Positions 47,849-60,900 of a stretch of 64,000 nt of DNA are shown in pieces (positions within the stretch are counted from its first letter, which is position 1; each line of letters starts with the position of its first letter). A model generated the notes under the pieces. The model saw only the letters and a list, made by a program, of their open reading frames with translations. It made no database searches and was not told the DNA's origin. The DNA comes from Pratylenchus scribneri (taxonomy: Eukaryota > Nematoda > Chromadorea > Rhabditida > Pratylenchidae): NCBI GenBank assembly GCA_030063045.1, contig JAQSEB010000082.1, positions 1,860,001-1,924,000 of the forward strand, read 5' to 3'. A program made the translations under genes and the position numbers.

Positions 47849-49642
47849 TCCTCTCAAAAATAATTTAAATTATTTTTAATCAATTAATTCACATACTTTT
47901 CCCGTCCAGAAAATGAAATTGTTAAAATTCGAAGTAAAAGAGTAATTTATGATTCGATTAAATCGATTTATTTATTTATATCTATTTTCCAATGAGAAAT
48001 ATTCAATGCCGAGACCGAGATAATAATTAACGAGCATTGGGATAGAAATATTTTCTACAAGGATAAGAATATTTAAGGCCATAGGCGATAGTCCAATATC
48101 GGCAAAAAGCTAACCAAGAAGATCGGGATTGGCGAATTTCGCTAATTTTTTTTTGATTATGGCATTCTGCCAACTTTTAGGTTTTATTTAAGGTTTAATC
48201 GGTTTTGAGACCATCTTTTTTGACTCCAAAAATTATAATTCTGGGTAATTAAACATTCTGAATTCAATGGAATCATTTTTTATTTCATTTTGACTAGGTT
48301 TAACGTTTAATAGGCGAAAACCGGTTTGGATAAAATGTCAACAATAAAATTTTGCGAAAAGCGGCACACCGTCCACCATCCCAAGCCCAAGGGGCAATTG
48401 GGTTATTACTTATTACTTATTAATACTCATAAATTTTTGCCATTTTGACGTTTAGAGGTTTGACCATTGTCCAAACAGGCATCCAAACTTATTTAAATGG
48501 TTCTTTGGTATCTGAGAAAGGATATGGAAAAAATCGTACCAATTAAGACAATGCAATGCGATCATCTTTACTTTTTTACAATTTTACATTTGTTCGACAT
48601 TTGCGCCGGAGCATTTGCGCCGCCGACACTTGCGCCGCCGACATTTGCGACGCCGACTTTTGCGCCGATGACTTTTGCGCCGGAGCATTTGCGCCGCCGA
48701 CATTTGCGACGCAGACTTTTGCGACGCCTACTTTTGCGCCGCCTCTAGAAATACGATTAGATTTTGCAAAACGATGTAAAATAAATCCAAGTTATGATTA
48801 TTAACTATCAAAATTAAAATTATTAACCAAATGAATAAATAAAATTGTTAAATAAATGTTATATAAAAATTCCAAGCATCAATAAACCCAGTCATCCAAT
48901 CCCCTTGTTGTTAAACAATATCGTAATGCCTGAGGATGAGCCAGCCATATTGTACCATTGCGCGCATTAGGATTCTGTTGATGAATTCCATTGATTCCTT
49001 TTTCGTTAGTTAAGAATTGCTTAATTAGTATGATGTCCATATTTTGGAAATAGAAAATTATTCACCCTTTTATTAGTTAATGATATGAGTAATAATTCGG
49101 TCCGATAATTTCTTTAATAAACAATAATTCGTATTTCTAGAGGCGGCGCAAAAGTAGGCGTCGCAAAAGTCTGCGTCGCAAATGTCGGCGGCGCAAATGC
49201 TCCGGCGCAAAAGTCATCGGCGCAAAAGTCGGCGTCGCAAAAGTTCCGGCGCAAATGTCGGCGGCGCAAATGTTCCCGTCGCAAATGTCGAATCACCAAA
49301 TTACATTACCAAAGCAATTCGCTCTCAGAAAATCAATCAAAAAACGAGCCGCCATTGTTCACATCATACCTAATTCCCATTTGACCTTTCAATAAAGCCC
49401 ATCATCAGGCACTTTCTCCACTCCCCTGGCTGAAACCCGAACAGAGAAAATCCTTTGTTTCCCATACCCAAAAAATGGAATGAAGAAAGAATCAATAAAA
49501 ATTCAATTTGATTGGCCCAAAAAATCATGTAAAAATGCCGAAATTCATCGAAATTTTCTCATTTATTTCTTTCCCCTCAAAATCCTGTAAATTGATCCTT
49601 GAAATAATAAAATATCATTCATTAATTCATTATCCATTTATA
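47849..49642. other. Intergenic interval with one inverted-repeat element
   Basis: Apart from the 48593-49292 element I see no gene. 48170-48360 contains phrases like ggtttaatcggttttgag that resemble the MITEs nearby. Confidence 0.55.
48593..49292. mobile_element. Foldback element with 165-bp arms made of 15-bp repeats
   Basis: Left arm 48593-48757 and right arm 49128-49292 are near-perfect reverse complements. Each arm is a run of about ten 15-base units of the type atttgcgccgccgac, then ctagaaatacga. The 370-base centre is AT-rich and non-coding. No target duplication was found next to the arms. The GC-rich arms stand out sharply from the surrounding AT-rich DNA. Confidence 0.85.
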
Positions 49643-51844
49643 ATGCATAATTTTAATTTGTTAATTTCCATAATTACCCTAATTCAAATATATCATTTTC
49701 CAATTTCGGTTGAAGGTTTGCCATTTTTTAGTAACTTTGTGTCAAATTCGAATCATGATAATAAATTGATATTTTCATTCAAACAATTCACTAGTAAATA
49801 AAAATTTGGTACTCTTATCTGTTATCTGAACCCAGATTTTTTTCGAATGAAGGCTCCTCTCTCTTACAGGTGATTAGGGTTAGGGATATGTGAGATGATA
49901 ATCCATCCCTTAAAGAACCTACTCCTATACCGCCGGATGGCCCATGGGGGTTACGTTACTTTACATCTGCTGCTGGTTATTTAAAAAAATCAGGGTTTAC
50001 GGTATAGATAAGATATCCGATAAGTACCTAAAATTTTATCACAATATTAAATTTTATAACCCTTGTTTTTCTGAATTAAACTGAACAAAAAATCTTTCCC
50101 TAACTTTCATTTTTATAATTTAATTTAAATTAGTAATTATTATTAAGGAGATGTGGGACAATTGGTAAAAATACCAAGCAAAATTGGAAAGGGAATCTTG
50201 AATAAGGCAAATTCTTTTTCTTTTGGCGGAGAATATGCCTCGAAAATTAAAAATGGAATCCTAAAAAAGGCAAATTCTTTTGGTGGAGCATTGAATGTTA
50301 AAAATGGAATCCTTGATAAAGCAAATTCTTTTGGCAAAAGTCTTAGCTTTAGGAAAAATAATGAGAATGAGGAGAAATTAGAAATGATATTCAAAGATTT
50401 GGCCACTTTTCAGGTCCTCCAAAATATTTGAAAAATATCCTCAATTTATTTTAAGGATTTTGTAATGTTTACGGTGAATTCCATCAATGGTCGGCCATTT
50501 TTGCTTAAAAAATATTTGAATTTCCATTCAAATTATCATTTTGAAACATTATTCGAAAAAATTTATAAATTATCTGAAAATAAAGACGAAAAAAAGAAAA
50601 ATGAGGAACTTGAGAATGTGAAAAAAATTTTAAAATAAAATATATTTTGTACATTTTACAGATTCTGAATGAATCGTTGGACATGGAACATTTATCGATG
50701 GAAGAAGCGATGGAATGGAAAATTCAATTCATTGATTGGGAAGAAAAATTTCGCAAATTTCCTGTAATTTAATTGAAAAAAAAATAAATAATTAAATTAT
50801 TTTATTAGTTTTGGTTTGAATTGAGACAAAAATTGATTTACAAATATCGGGATGAAAATCTAATGGTCAAAATTTATGAAGGCCTTATTCAATCGAAGGT
50901 AAATTTGGGATACAGTGAATCCTCTGTTAGTAGCCCCGGGGGTTTTTATAATATTTTTACTATTCAAAAAGTTTTTACTACAGTAATCGGAATAGGTTTT
51001 TTTTACAATTCAAAAACAAGTTTTTATGCGTCAAAATATGTTACAAAAAAATGTTTCTCAAATCAAAACATATTTTTGGGTTCAAAAATATGCTTTTGGG
51101 ATTCAAAATATGTTTTTACAATTTTTTATATATTTTTAGTTTGTTTTTAATTTTTAAATGTTTTAAGTTTTCAAAACATGTTTTATTAGGATTCAAAATA
51201 TGTTCTTATTAGAATTAAATATGTATCATGTTTTTTAAAATGACGAAAATTTAATAAAGAGGTTGGAGTTCTAATAGAGGATTTACGGTAATTTATTTTT
51301 CTAATGAAGCATAATTTATAATTTTTAGGTGGAAAAACACGATTTCAAATATCCGCCTGAAATTTTGATCCATTTGATGAAGGGGGAACAGGATTTTGAT
51401 CAAATTCTTTGGGACATAAAAAATTCGGCAGCGATCATTGAAGAAGTAGAAAAATAAAATTTTATAAAATTTATTTTTAATTGCAGCAAATTAAATTATG
51501 GAAGGAAAAAGTTGAACCATTTTTTGATGATTTCGAAAAAATAACCAACGAAACAGTAAAAGAAAAATGGGAATTATTAAAGGAAATGAATGATGCTATT
51601 TCGTTTGATTTGCGAGTAAAATTTTTTGGAAATAATTTAAAAAAAATTAATTATTTAGTTTAATGTGAATAAACATCTACGACAAACCGAAATGAATATG
51701 GAAATACAAAAGGAAAGGATTGAGAAAAAGTATCAAAATTATTTGGATGAAATGAAAGAAATGGCAATGAAAGTAAAAGTGCGGAAAGCAGAACAAAAGA
51801 AACAAAGCCAATTTTACCATGATATGGGCATATTGAGTTTTTAG
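49643..51844 (+). CDS. Secreted protein with KANSFG repeats and coiled coil
   Basis: Eight exons with fully consistent phases: 49643-49793, 50148-50413, 50456-50617, 50662-50763, 50809-50898, 51329-51445, 51487-51615 and 51659-51844, giving 400 residues. A signal peptide (NLLISIITLIQIYHFPISVEG) is followed by three repeats of the type K-x-GIL-x-KANSF (about residues 60-110). The remaining two thirds is helical and charged (for example MEEAMEWKIQFIDWEEKF, and EIQKERIEKKYQNYLDEMKE near the end), suggesting coiled coils. Secretion is predicted from the signal peptide and the absence of another hydrophobic segment. No family recognised; in a parasitic nematode it would be worth checking for gland expression, but that is inference. 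Confidence 0.75.
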
Positions 51845-52248
51845 ATGGGATCAACATATGATGATAATGATAAAAAGATAGAACATTTGAATAGATTGAA
51901 GAATATAGCTTTTGGTTAAATTCGATTGACGTAACAAATATAATATTTAGTACAATTGTGGAACTTTTTTTCGAATAAAGTTAGTTGAACATTTTAAATA
52001 TTTAAAAATTGTAAAGAATTGAAATATTATTTATTTTTTGTATTGATTCGTAGAAATTATTGTCTCTTCAAAATAATATTATAAAAAATATTTTAAAAGT
52101 GCAAATTACGCAAATTGTTTATGAAAATCAAAAAATATTTGGATTAAATTAAATTTATTTTTTTGCGCAGATAAAAAATTGCTCAAATTGAGAATTATTA
52201 CTTGGACACTTTATAAAATATTATGCATAAATTTAATTTAGCAAGACT

Positions 52249-52512
52249 ATGAGACCTTTTCTGCGAACCGTGTTCATAAAACTATTAATTATAATTTGTT
52301 TATTCGATGGAATAAATTTTTTAAAATTTGATCATAAATTTCTCCATAGATTCATTTTTCCAAATAAATGTTGCCTTAACATTTTAAATATTAGTCACAT
52401 ATCACATTTCACATTGATTGAAAGAAACCAGCCAAATTATGGCCAAATTCTTTTTAAATTTATAAATTTTAATAATTTCCTAACTTTTTTCTTACACAAT
52501 TGCACTTTTTAA
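52249..52512 (+). CDS. Hypothetical small secreted protein
   Basis: Open frame of 87 codons from a true ATG, beginning MRPFLRTVFIKLLIIICLFD, which looks like a signal peptide, followed by a basic, Phe/Asn/His-rich tail with three Cys. It lies between two well-supported genes on the same strand. No family; could be a chance frame. Confidence 0.35.
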   Translation: MRPFLRTVFIKLLIIICLFDGINFLKFDHKFLHRFIFPNKCCLNILNISHISHFTLIERNQPNYGQILFKFINFNNFLTFFLHNCTF

Positions 52513-52747
52513 AATTGCAATTTATAAATTAATTTTAGGAATTGTAAATTTTAATTTTCAGAATTATTTTAATAATTCAACGGATTTGTATTTCAAATTT
52601 AAAATAAAATCATTTAGGTAGAATGCAATGTGATAAAGTGCAAATAAAATGTTTGCGTATTTTCCCATAACAATTCAAATTTGATATAAAATATTTCGCC
52701 CACCACATTCCGTAATTAAACTATTTTATAAAAATTTTGAAAAAAAA

Positions 52748-54477
52748 ATGGTCAACTCTGGCGGAAATGGAGATATTCTGGATGCAGATATAAATTCGAC
52801 AAATCAAGTGGAAAAAAATATTTTAAATTATATTTTTAAAATTTTATCAGAATTGCACTACAAAGATTCCGGTCCAGTAATGCAATTGATTTTGCCGGCA
52901 ATTTTGTTAAATTTGGTGGCAATTCCCGGCATTTTACTGAACATATTTCTCATCATTGTGACGGTCAAAAATAAGTAATAAATTAACATTAATAAATTAA
53001 TTCATTTAATTAACTTTTAACTCATTCAGAACTCTTCATGGGAACACATATTTTCTGATCGCATTTATCTCCATTTTTGAACTTCTCCACCAATCCAGTT
53101 ATTTACTTTTCCTTGGCATCGTCCTTTCGGGCACCAATTTCATCAGTCTCCGTGTTGCTTTCTTCGCCCAATTCCATTCCATTTTTGGCTTTAATGCAAC
53201 AATGACGATGATCAGCTCCGTCGCTGCCGACCGTCTTTTGGCCATTCTTGCTTCGGAATTGTTTGTTACAAATTTCCAATTTTTATCATTTTTTCAGCCG
53301 TGATTCCCTCAATAAATTGGCTTATTTGTTTGTCCATTTGCTTTTGGCATTTTCCTACTCAATTTGGATGTGTTTTTACATTTGGAAGGCATCCATCGAA
53401 AATCCAACAAGGCAATCAAATTCAAAACCGTTTTCATAACAAATTTACCATATTTCTTTTATTAATGGCCCCGTATCTATTCTATTGTTCAGCTAACTTC
53501 CAAAGAGTGCTATTATTAGAGTAAGGGGCTTCTACTAGAAATAAGGCTTTTATTTTATAGAGGCTCTACAAAGGGGAAAAATTCATATTTTGACCTTTTT
53601 TCATCTTAAAATACCTCAGAAAGTTGTTATTATTAGAAAGAGGGGCTCTTATTATAAATAGGGGACTCTTGTTAGAGGTAAGGGACTCTTATTTTTCAAA
53701 CCCTCCAAGGGATGGGGTGGCTTACTTTTAGAGAAAGAATTTCTAGTATAGGCTGATCAACTAATCGAATAATGGTAATTCCAGACCCGTTACTGGCTAT
53801 TTGACAGAAACAATTATTTTTGGCAAACTTGGATATGCAATGATCCTACTTTTGACAAGTTGTGCAATTTATGCCCTAATTGGACTCATTGTAAAGTGCA
53901 AAACAAAAAGTAAGCATTAATAACCTAATTATTCCAAACATTTGCCATTAAAGTAAGTAACCAAACACATTCGCGCATTTTGAAGTCGGTGACCATCATC
54001 ATTTTTGTTAATATTATTGGCTATTTGCTCAACATTTCCATTTTTCATATGACAATCCGCCACTATTGGGGAGGCAAAAATGGACAATTTTATTGGAGGA
54101 TATCAATCTTTTGCAGTTTTTTATTGAATATTGGCGCCGCTTCAAATGCACCAATTTTGTATTTGACAAGGTGGGTCAGCTTATTTGAAAATATTTTAAT
54201 TCTAAATTAATATGAGAATTTGAAAATTTCCTTTTTAATTAAAAATTAATAAAAATATAATAAATTAAAATTAAATAATTTATTAAATAATTAGGTAGAA
54301 AAAAAAGTATAATTTATGAATTTATGCAGTTCTGAATATCGAGCAGTATTCCGCAAAGAATTATGCTCAATTTTATGCATTCGTCAAAATCGAAATATTC
54401 CTCTGGGCACTTCAATGTTTTGGAAACGTCAAATCACGAATAGCAGTGTTTTGCCATTGCCAATTCAATCAAAATAA
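52748..54477 (+). CDS. Nematode serpentine receptor (Srsx-like 7TM GPCR)
   Basis: Six exons: 52748-52974, 53030-53260, 53298-53411, 53785-53909, 53954-54170 and 54330-54477, giving 353 residues. Hydrophobic helices are seen from LILPAILLNLVAIPGILLN onward, with MISSVAADRLLAI at the third helix (in place of the DRY motif) and a short tail starting SSEYRAVFRKEL, a form common in nematode chemoreceptors. The family call is by style; srv or srw are possible. The third intron is either GC-AG (53412-53784) or, 18 bases later, GT-AG starting at 53430; both keep phase. That 373-base intron holds repeats of ggggctcttattag. Confidence 0.7.
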
Positions 54478-54657
54478 TTACATTTTTATGTCAAAAAATG
54501 TATTAAAAGAATGAATAAAATTATAATTTTTAATTAAATTTATCATCCATTTTGTGCTCCCAAAAGCAAAAAAATAATTATTAATTAATTCGGAATTCGA
54601 TGAATATCAAAAAATATTATTTAATTAATTATTTCCATTATTTATGCCATCAACTTT

Positions 54658-57600
54658 TTATGATTTCTTCACTTCGCCTTCAATTTCGGGCAAATTTCCA
54701 TGTTTCTCTTTCAGCAATTGGTCAATTTTTTGCTGAAATTAAATAAAATTTTTAATATTATTTAAAATTAAATTTCACCTGAACAACTTCACCATGGGAC
54801 CATGCGGTTGGATGGAAACGGAATCGGGGGCGCCCTTCGGCATCAATCAGGAATTTCTGGAAAAAAGGGGGAAAATAATTTAAAAATAGGGTACCGATTT
54901 TTTTTATATACAGGCTATAACGGTTTAGGAAGTGATCATAACTAGAGTTGTTCAAAGTCAGTATTAAACCGGGAATTTCCAAAAATCCAGTTTTCGAAAA
55001 GATGTAGCTTTTCGATTTCTCCTATTTTCTGTTTTAGATAGCTAAAATTCAAAATTTCGGTTTTAAAATTCATCGATTTTCTCAAGCCAAAATCGATTTT
55101 TAACAACCCTAATTATAGCCAAATAAATCATTTAGCATATTTGCTCATTAAGACACGTCGATTCAATTATAATTAGTTTAATTTGGTCAAAAACAATGCG
55201 AATTTTAAACTAAAAATTAAAAATGGTTTAAATGGTTTAACTCATTCAATTTTTGATCAAATTAGTCAATTATATATGAATCTCCGTGTCTCATTGAGCT
55301 CTACAAAGATTTTAAATAGTTTGGCAGGTCAAAATCACTTCCTAAACCGTTATAAAATTGCTGACAGAACCATATGATTTTTATCGACAAAAAATGTTTT
55401 CTCATTCAATTCAAAATAAAATAATTAAACTGACCTCAAAGTTCCAAGTAATGTCGCTGGTCTAAATGAATTCAAAAATTAATTATTAAATTAAATTTTG
55501 AATTCACCCTAATCGGATTGTACATCAATTCCTCGCGTTTGCCAATTTGGGTCACCGTTTGTGGGCAAGAGTCCTTAAATGTTTTTATTATTTAATTTAT
55601 TTAAATGAATTTCACCTTGAGGAATTCATAAAGAGGATGTTGATTTGCCCCATTCACTTCCAATTTGCCATAAATGTGCAAATTTCGATGCGGTTTCCAT
55701 CCATTCCCAGGTCGAACATGGGTAACACCTTTTTAATTCAAATTATTCTGATACTTTTGGTTATTCCTACGAATTGGGGTCTCGAAAGAAAATTTTTTAA
55801 ATTTTCAAAAATTATTTCTGGGAATTTTCATTTTTTTGTAGAATTTGAATTTAGCATCCTTTGTTATATTTTCCATGTTGGTATCATATTGTCGATTTTG
55901 CCGTGTAAATGCCTGGGAACTAAGGCTAATTTTCAAAATTTTTTAAAATAGATATATTAAAGCTCAATTGATTCACTCAGCTTCTCTGAGCACTGGGTAG
56001 AACCGAATTGTATTTCTTTTTAAGTTAACATTTCATTTGGAAAATTATGACCAAAAGAATATGGCAAGATATGACGAAAAGGATGCCAGGTTCATATTCT
56101 ACACTAGGGTTGCACCCCCGGGGACGGGGATCCCCGAAACCCCGGGGATCCCCGATCATTTTCCCCGAAAATCAACCCCGAGATGTTCCCCGAAAATTTA
56201 TTCCCCGAAAATCAACCCCGAAATGTCCCCCGAAAATTTGATCCCCGTGACGGGGAATCCCCGTCCCCGTTTGAATCCCCGGACTTTTTCCGTCCCCGAA
56301 AATGTTTTGGTAAGGGAAAAAATATTCGCTTTTTTGGCCATTTTTACATTAAATATAGATAATTTAAATGTTTTATATCGTAAATTTTGTATTCCAACCC
56401 GAAAAAGAATTTAATAATAAAGATATAAGTAAGAGTAAGATATAATATTAATATTGTGCATAAAAATTATGCATAAACAAAAGGATATTTTAATATCTGA
56501 ATTAGGAATTTTATAATGTGCTTGATAGTCTAATTTATTATGATTTTTCATGGGTCATAATATTTATTCGACCTTGAAATTTGTATTAAAAATCAGTGTA
56601 AATATTCAAATAATTCAAAAAATTTTCTCCGACGGCGCCTATCGGCACCATCGGAATATTTTTTGCCTTCTATCTTATTGTCAAAAATGTGCGATTTTCA
56701 GCATAAAAATTAATAAAAATTAAAAAAAATATTCTTCGGTGGCGCCTATCGGCACCACCGATTAATAAGTAATATTTTCTATTTTGTAGATAAAGATAGA
56801 GCAGGGCTAAAAATTTCCTATTACTGTAATGGCCGGAGGGATCGATTAAAAAATACAATAATTTTCCCTTTCAAATTTTTCAAAAGCATACAACGGGAGC
56901 TTCTATCTACTATCTTTTATAATTCGAATTTACTAAAAATAAAAATACAAATAAAAGGAAAGATAAAATTTAAAAAATATCAAATTTAAAAAATATCAAA
57001 TTTAAAATTGTAATTGTAATCCTATTACTAAGGTAGATTTGAAGAAATCTCATAATAATAATGATAATTAAGCTTATAATTAACTCCAAATTTTCGCTAG
57101 ACAATTAACAAGCATGAAATTAGATCGAATTTTTATATTTTTAACCGGGATGGAAAAAATTTTTAGCATAATTTAGCTTTTTAAAAATTTTCTTTTAACC
57201 CCGTTTTTATCCCCGGGGCCCCGGGGATCCCCGAAATGATCCCCGTTTTATCCCCGAATCCCCGACCCCGAAAAAGTTGCCCCCGGGGTAACCCCGAGAT
57301 GCTCCCCGAAAATTTGATCCCCGAAAATTTCTCCCCGAACGCATCCCCGTCCCCGGGGGTGCAACTCTATTCTACACACCCGAAAACCATGAGAAAATAA
57401 TTTTCGAAAATTTTAAAAATATTTTTTCGTGACATCCAATTCATAAGAATTGCCTTTCTTCCAAATTTTACCATTCATGATTTCATGATTCTCGGCTGGC
57501 TCTTGCAAGTAAAATTGATTGCATGGGAAGGCGACAATGGCGAATTGTTGGCCATTTCCCAGATTTTTCTCGATCAACGGATTAAAGTCAATGTATTGTT

Positions 57601-57961
57601 GAGTATATGCTAAAATTTGAAATATTAAATAAATAAATTGCCCTTTGAGTTACCGCAAAATGTGGCCACATTGACGACCAAAACAATTTGGCCCTTGTAT
57701 TTGGCCAAATCCGTGAATTCCCCTTCCAAAGTTTCCACTTCGAAATCATAAATGGACAAATTCGACTGATTCGGAACATATTGGCATTTGCTCCAGCGAG
57801 AAGTTTCGTCAATCAATTTTGGGCCCAAAAAGGGGAAATTTTAATATTTTTTAAATCTTTAATTTACCCGGCTGATAATGTTCTGGTTTAGACGGCGAAT
57901 GTTTTTCGGCTGCCCAACTTCCAGCCAAAAATGCGGCCAATAAAAAGAATTTGAAAATCAT
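54658..57961 (-). CDS. Secreted glutathione peroxidase (Cys type)
   Basis: Eight exons on the minus strand, 253 residues: 57961-57868, 57824-57654, 57609-57472, 55728-55616, about 55573-55509, 55461-55435, 54856-54779 and 54732-54658. A signal peptide ([17 protein letters not shown]) leads; then RWSKC and [11 protein letters not shown] as in plasma-type GPx. The catalytic tetrad is visible: Cys in VNVATFCAYTQQY (residue 88, Cys codon in place of Sec), Gln in FPCNQF, and Trp-Asn in DITWNFE. The enzyme reduces peroxides, here outside the cell. Intron 3 (about 1.74 kb) hosts a hAT element, intron 6 a MITE. The first intron has no usable AG before exon 2: the expected position reads TTTTTGG. Confidence 0.88.
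54916..55353. mobile_element. MITE in GPx intron
   Basis: Ends are a perfect 20-base inverted repeat: ataacggtttaggaagtgat and its reverse complement. 438 bases, non-coding. It covers part of the intron between exons 6 and 7. Confidence 0.72.
56105..57369. mobile_element. Non-autonomous hAT element in GPx intron
   Basis: 1,265 bases, flanked by a perfect 8-base duplication TTCTACAC (56097-56104 and 57370-57377). Terminal inverted repeats begin TAGGGTTGCACCCCCGGGGA and TAGAGTTGCACCCCCGGGGA, differing at one base; the TAGRGTTGCA start and 8-base duplication are hAT hallmarks. Subterminal zones are rich in ccccgaaaattt repeats. The middle has two copies of a ggcgcctatcggcacc palindrome (about 56635 and 56742). 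No transposase. Confidence 0.93.
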
Positions 57962-60900
57962 TTTTGGGAAAAGGAATTAGTCAATCTAAATATACGGAAT
58001 ACTCTTCAAAAAAAATGATTTCTATAGGAAAAAGTGAATGGGGTGTCAAAAATGGGCAATTTTATAGGCGAATGGAAGGATATATTGGCGAGGGTGAATT
58101 CTGAATTGAAGAGGGGGAAAATTATGCATGAAGCGGACATGAATAATTAAAAAATGTGAAAAAGGAATACCGCAATTGGATGGCTGAACGTGCTCTCAAT
58201 CTAAATGATCAGAATCATAAGAAGATTGCTTCAACAATTCTTTTCAATAAATTATATTCACATATAAGATGGATTGGAGCAAAAAATGGTAAAATTAATT
58301 CTAAGAATGTGAAAAATTAAAGTATGGAAGGAAATTCGAAATAAAAATCAAATTGGAATTTAAAATAGAAGGAATTCACAGTGATTCATCACGTCAATTG
58401 AATACCAATTTCTAGAACAAAATACAACAAAATATGACTCCAAATCCAAATGGAATAAAAATGTGATTCTAATTCAAAATTTCTGGTTTCTTATTTTTTG
58501 TTCATTTTTTTCAAGAGAATTTAATGGAAATTTAATGATCATTTATTGGCCAAAATTTGAGTCAATAGAATGATGTTTGTTCATTTTAATATATTTGAAC
58601 TTATTTTAATTATGTTAGGAAGGTTTGAAAAAATTAATAATGACAAAATTAGGAATAAATTTACTTGCAAAGGAACAATTCTCAAAATTTCTATTAAATT
58701 GAATAAATACAAAGGTGGGGAATTAATTTTATAAAAAATTAATCAAATATTTGGAATAATTTATTATTTTTTTATGGCACAATTTCGAAATAATTTTGTT
58801 AGGTTTAATACATTGAAAGGTGTAATTATTCCTATGGTATAGATACAATTTGAAAGATATATTTACAATGAATTAACAGCTGTAAAATAATGAAATTAAG
58901 ATGGAATAATTTCGATGAGAAATGAAAATAAAATGGTAAATTGGGAAGTCCATTGAATTCAAGAGGGAAAAATTGCGCACAAAAAAAGGTATCATTGAAT
59001 AAAAGGATAGAAATGGAACTTTTGGGGATATTTGCGATGTGTTTGTTGAACTCCGTGCGCAAATTGGGGTTTATGAAATGAAATGGACCGACTGACACCT
59101 GACAGTGAATTCGAAATGTTGATGGACGAGAGTTTTGTGCACCATTTTTATATGTGAATTGTCCCTCAATTCCATTTTAATTCCATCTATTCGGCAATCA
59201 CCTGCTGCAATGTGATTTATGATGGGTTTGATTGGAATTGGAATGGAGAAGAAAAACTCATTTTTTTGATCATCAAAATTGGGTGAAAATGGGCGCGAAA
59301 GTGCGCAAAAATATGGAGCAAACACACAGAATTAATTGAATGTAAATATATTTCCAATTTTTGGTGAATTCACGTCAACAATTTCGATAAAATATATTTA
59401 AAATAAATTTAAAATAAAAATGAGTCTTTGTGTTTGAAGAATGGCTAGAATATTTAATATTTTGGGCAATTTATTACATCAAACAAGAAATGAATTGAAT
59501 GAGTTCGGTTTGGTTGATGATGCCCATTGACATTGCCCATATACATATTGTATTGAATGAGCAATCAAAAATGTTTTAATGTTCACATTTGAGGCCATAA
59601 ACTTCGATGAACAATGAAAAAAAGAATATAAACATTAAACACTATAACATTAAACACTATAAGGGCAAATTGTGTAAGGAGAAAATTGGTTTTAAAACTA
59701 TTATCTATTTAAATTAAAAAAACATTAATTTTATAAGAATGTATTGATATTATATTTTGATTAATTTAGGTAATATTTGAATTTATTATGTAAAATAAAT
59801 AATTTAAATTTTCTTCAAATTTCTATTTTTATTCTTTTTTTGTTGTAATTTATAACAATTTTTTGCATGATTTCTCCTCTCCACCTTCATTTAATCAATC
59901 CATCCAATATAATATTCATATTAAATGCACTTATTCCCCGTATATTTTTCCTGCATTTTTTACCTGTTTTCCCCAACTTTACCAACAATTATTCCCCCAA
60001 AGGCGCAATTCCCTTCCACTTTCCATGCTTCTCATTTCGCCTTCCTTGTTCATTGTATCCTCTTTAATTATTGCATTCGCATGCTTCAAACAAATTCATA
60101 ATAATTTTATATCAAGCTATTTTTTAAAAATTTTTTGTTGAATTTTTTTCAAAATTCTCATTTAAATAAAATGATGAATAAATTACAATATATGAATTTT
60201 ATTTAACATTTCCTCAATTAAGGCAACATTTGTAAACGAAAGAAAATTGCTTGCGAAATATCATAGAAAATAAAAATAAAAATGATAGAATTTATTTTAG
60301 AATATCCATCCTTACATTCCCAAAAAAGACTAATAAAACGAGAGACGACAAATGAGTATGCGAATTCCGCAATGGGCACGTCGTCCATCTATTCTCAAAA
60401 CTAAGCTATGCGCAAAAAAATTAATGGGTTAAATAATTTATATAAAGAAAAGTTATGGGAAACGAATAAATTCAAATTTAAATTTTTATAATTGAAGTTT
60501 AAAGAAATTCCATATTATTTAATCCAATTTTCATTTATAATTTAAATAAATATTTTTGAATTATTTTCTTATAATTCTGCAGTATTTTTTTTGGGTCCAT
60601 TCGCAACACAAAAGCCGCTTTTCATACAATTGGATTAAGGGAAAAAAGCAGAGAGATAAAAAATAAAGCCACAAAAAGAAGGACAATTGAAGGAAGCACC
60701 CTTCAAAGGCCAAATTTCCCCCAAAATCACCAATTGTTTCCCAAAATGACTTTTTCTTTCGCACCCACAATTCCCTCGCATTTATATTTTTGGACGAGTT
60801 GGTCGTTACGCAATTAGAAAAAGGGACGGAAGAAGGGGACAATTCTTCAGTCGATCCACAAATTTGTGCGCGAATTTATGTGGCGAACGAGGAAATGGGG

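Noticed and set aside
58832..59325. Two minus-strand open frames of 84-88 codons
   Set aside because: No true ATG for the longer one, AT-rich composition and no motif.
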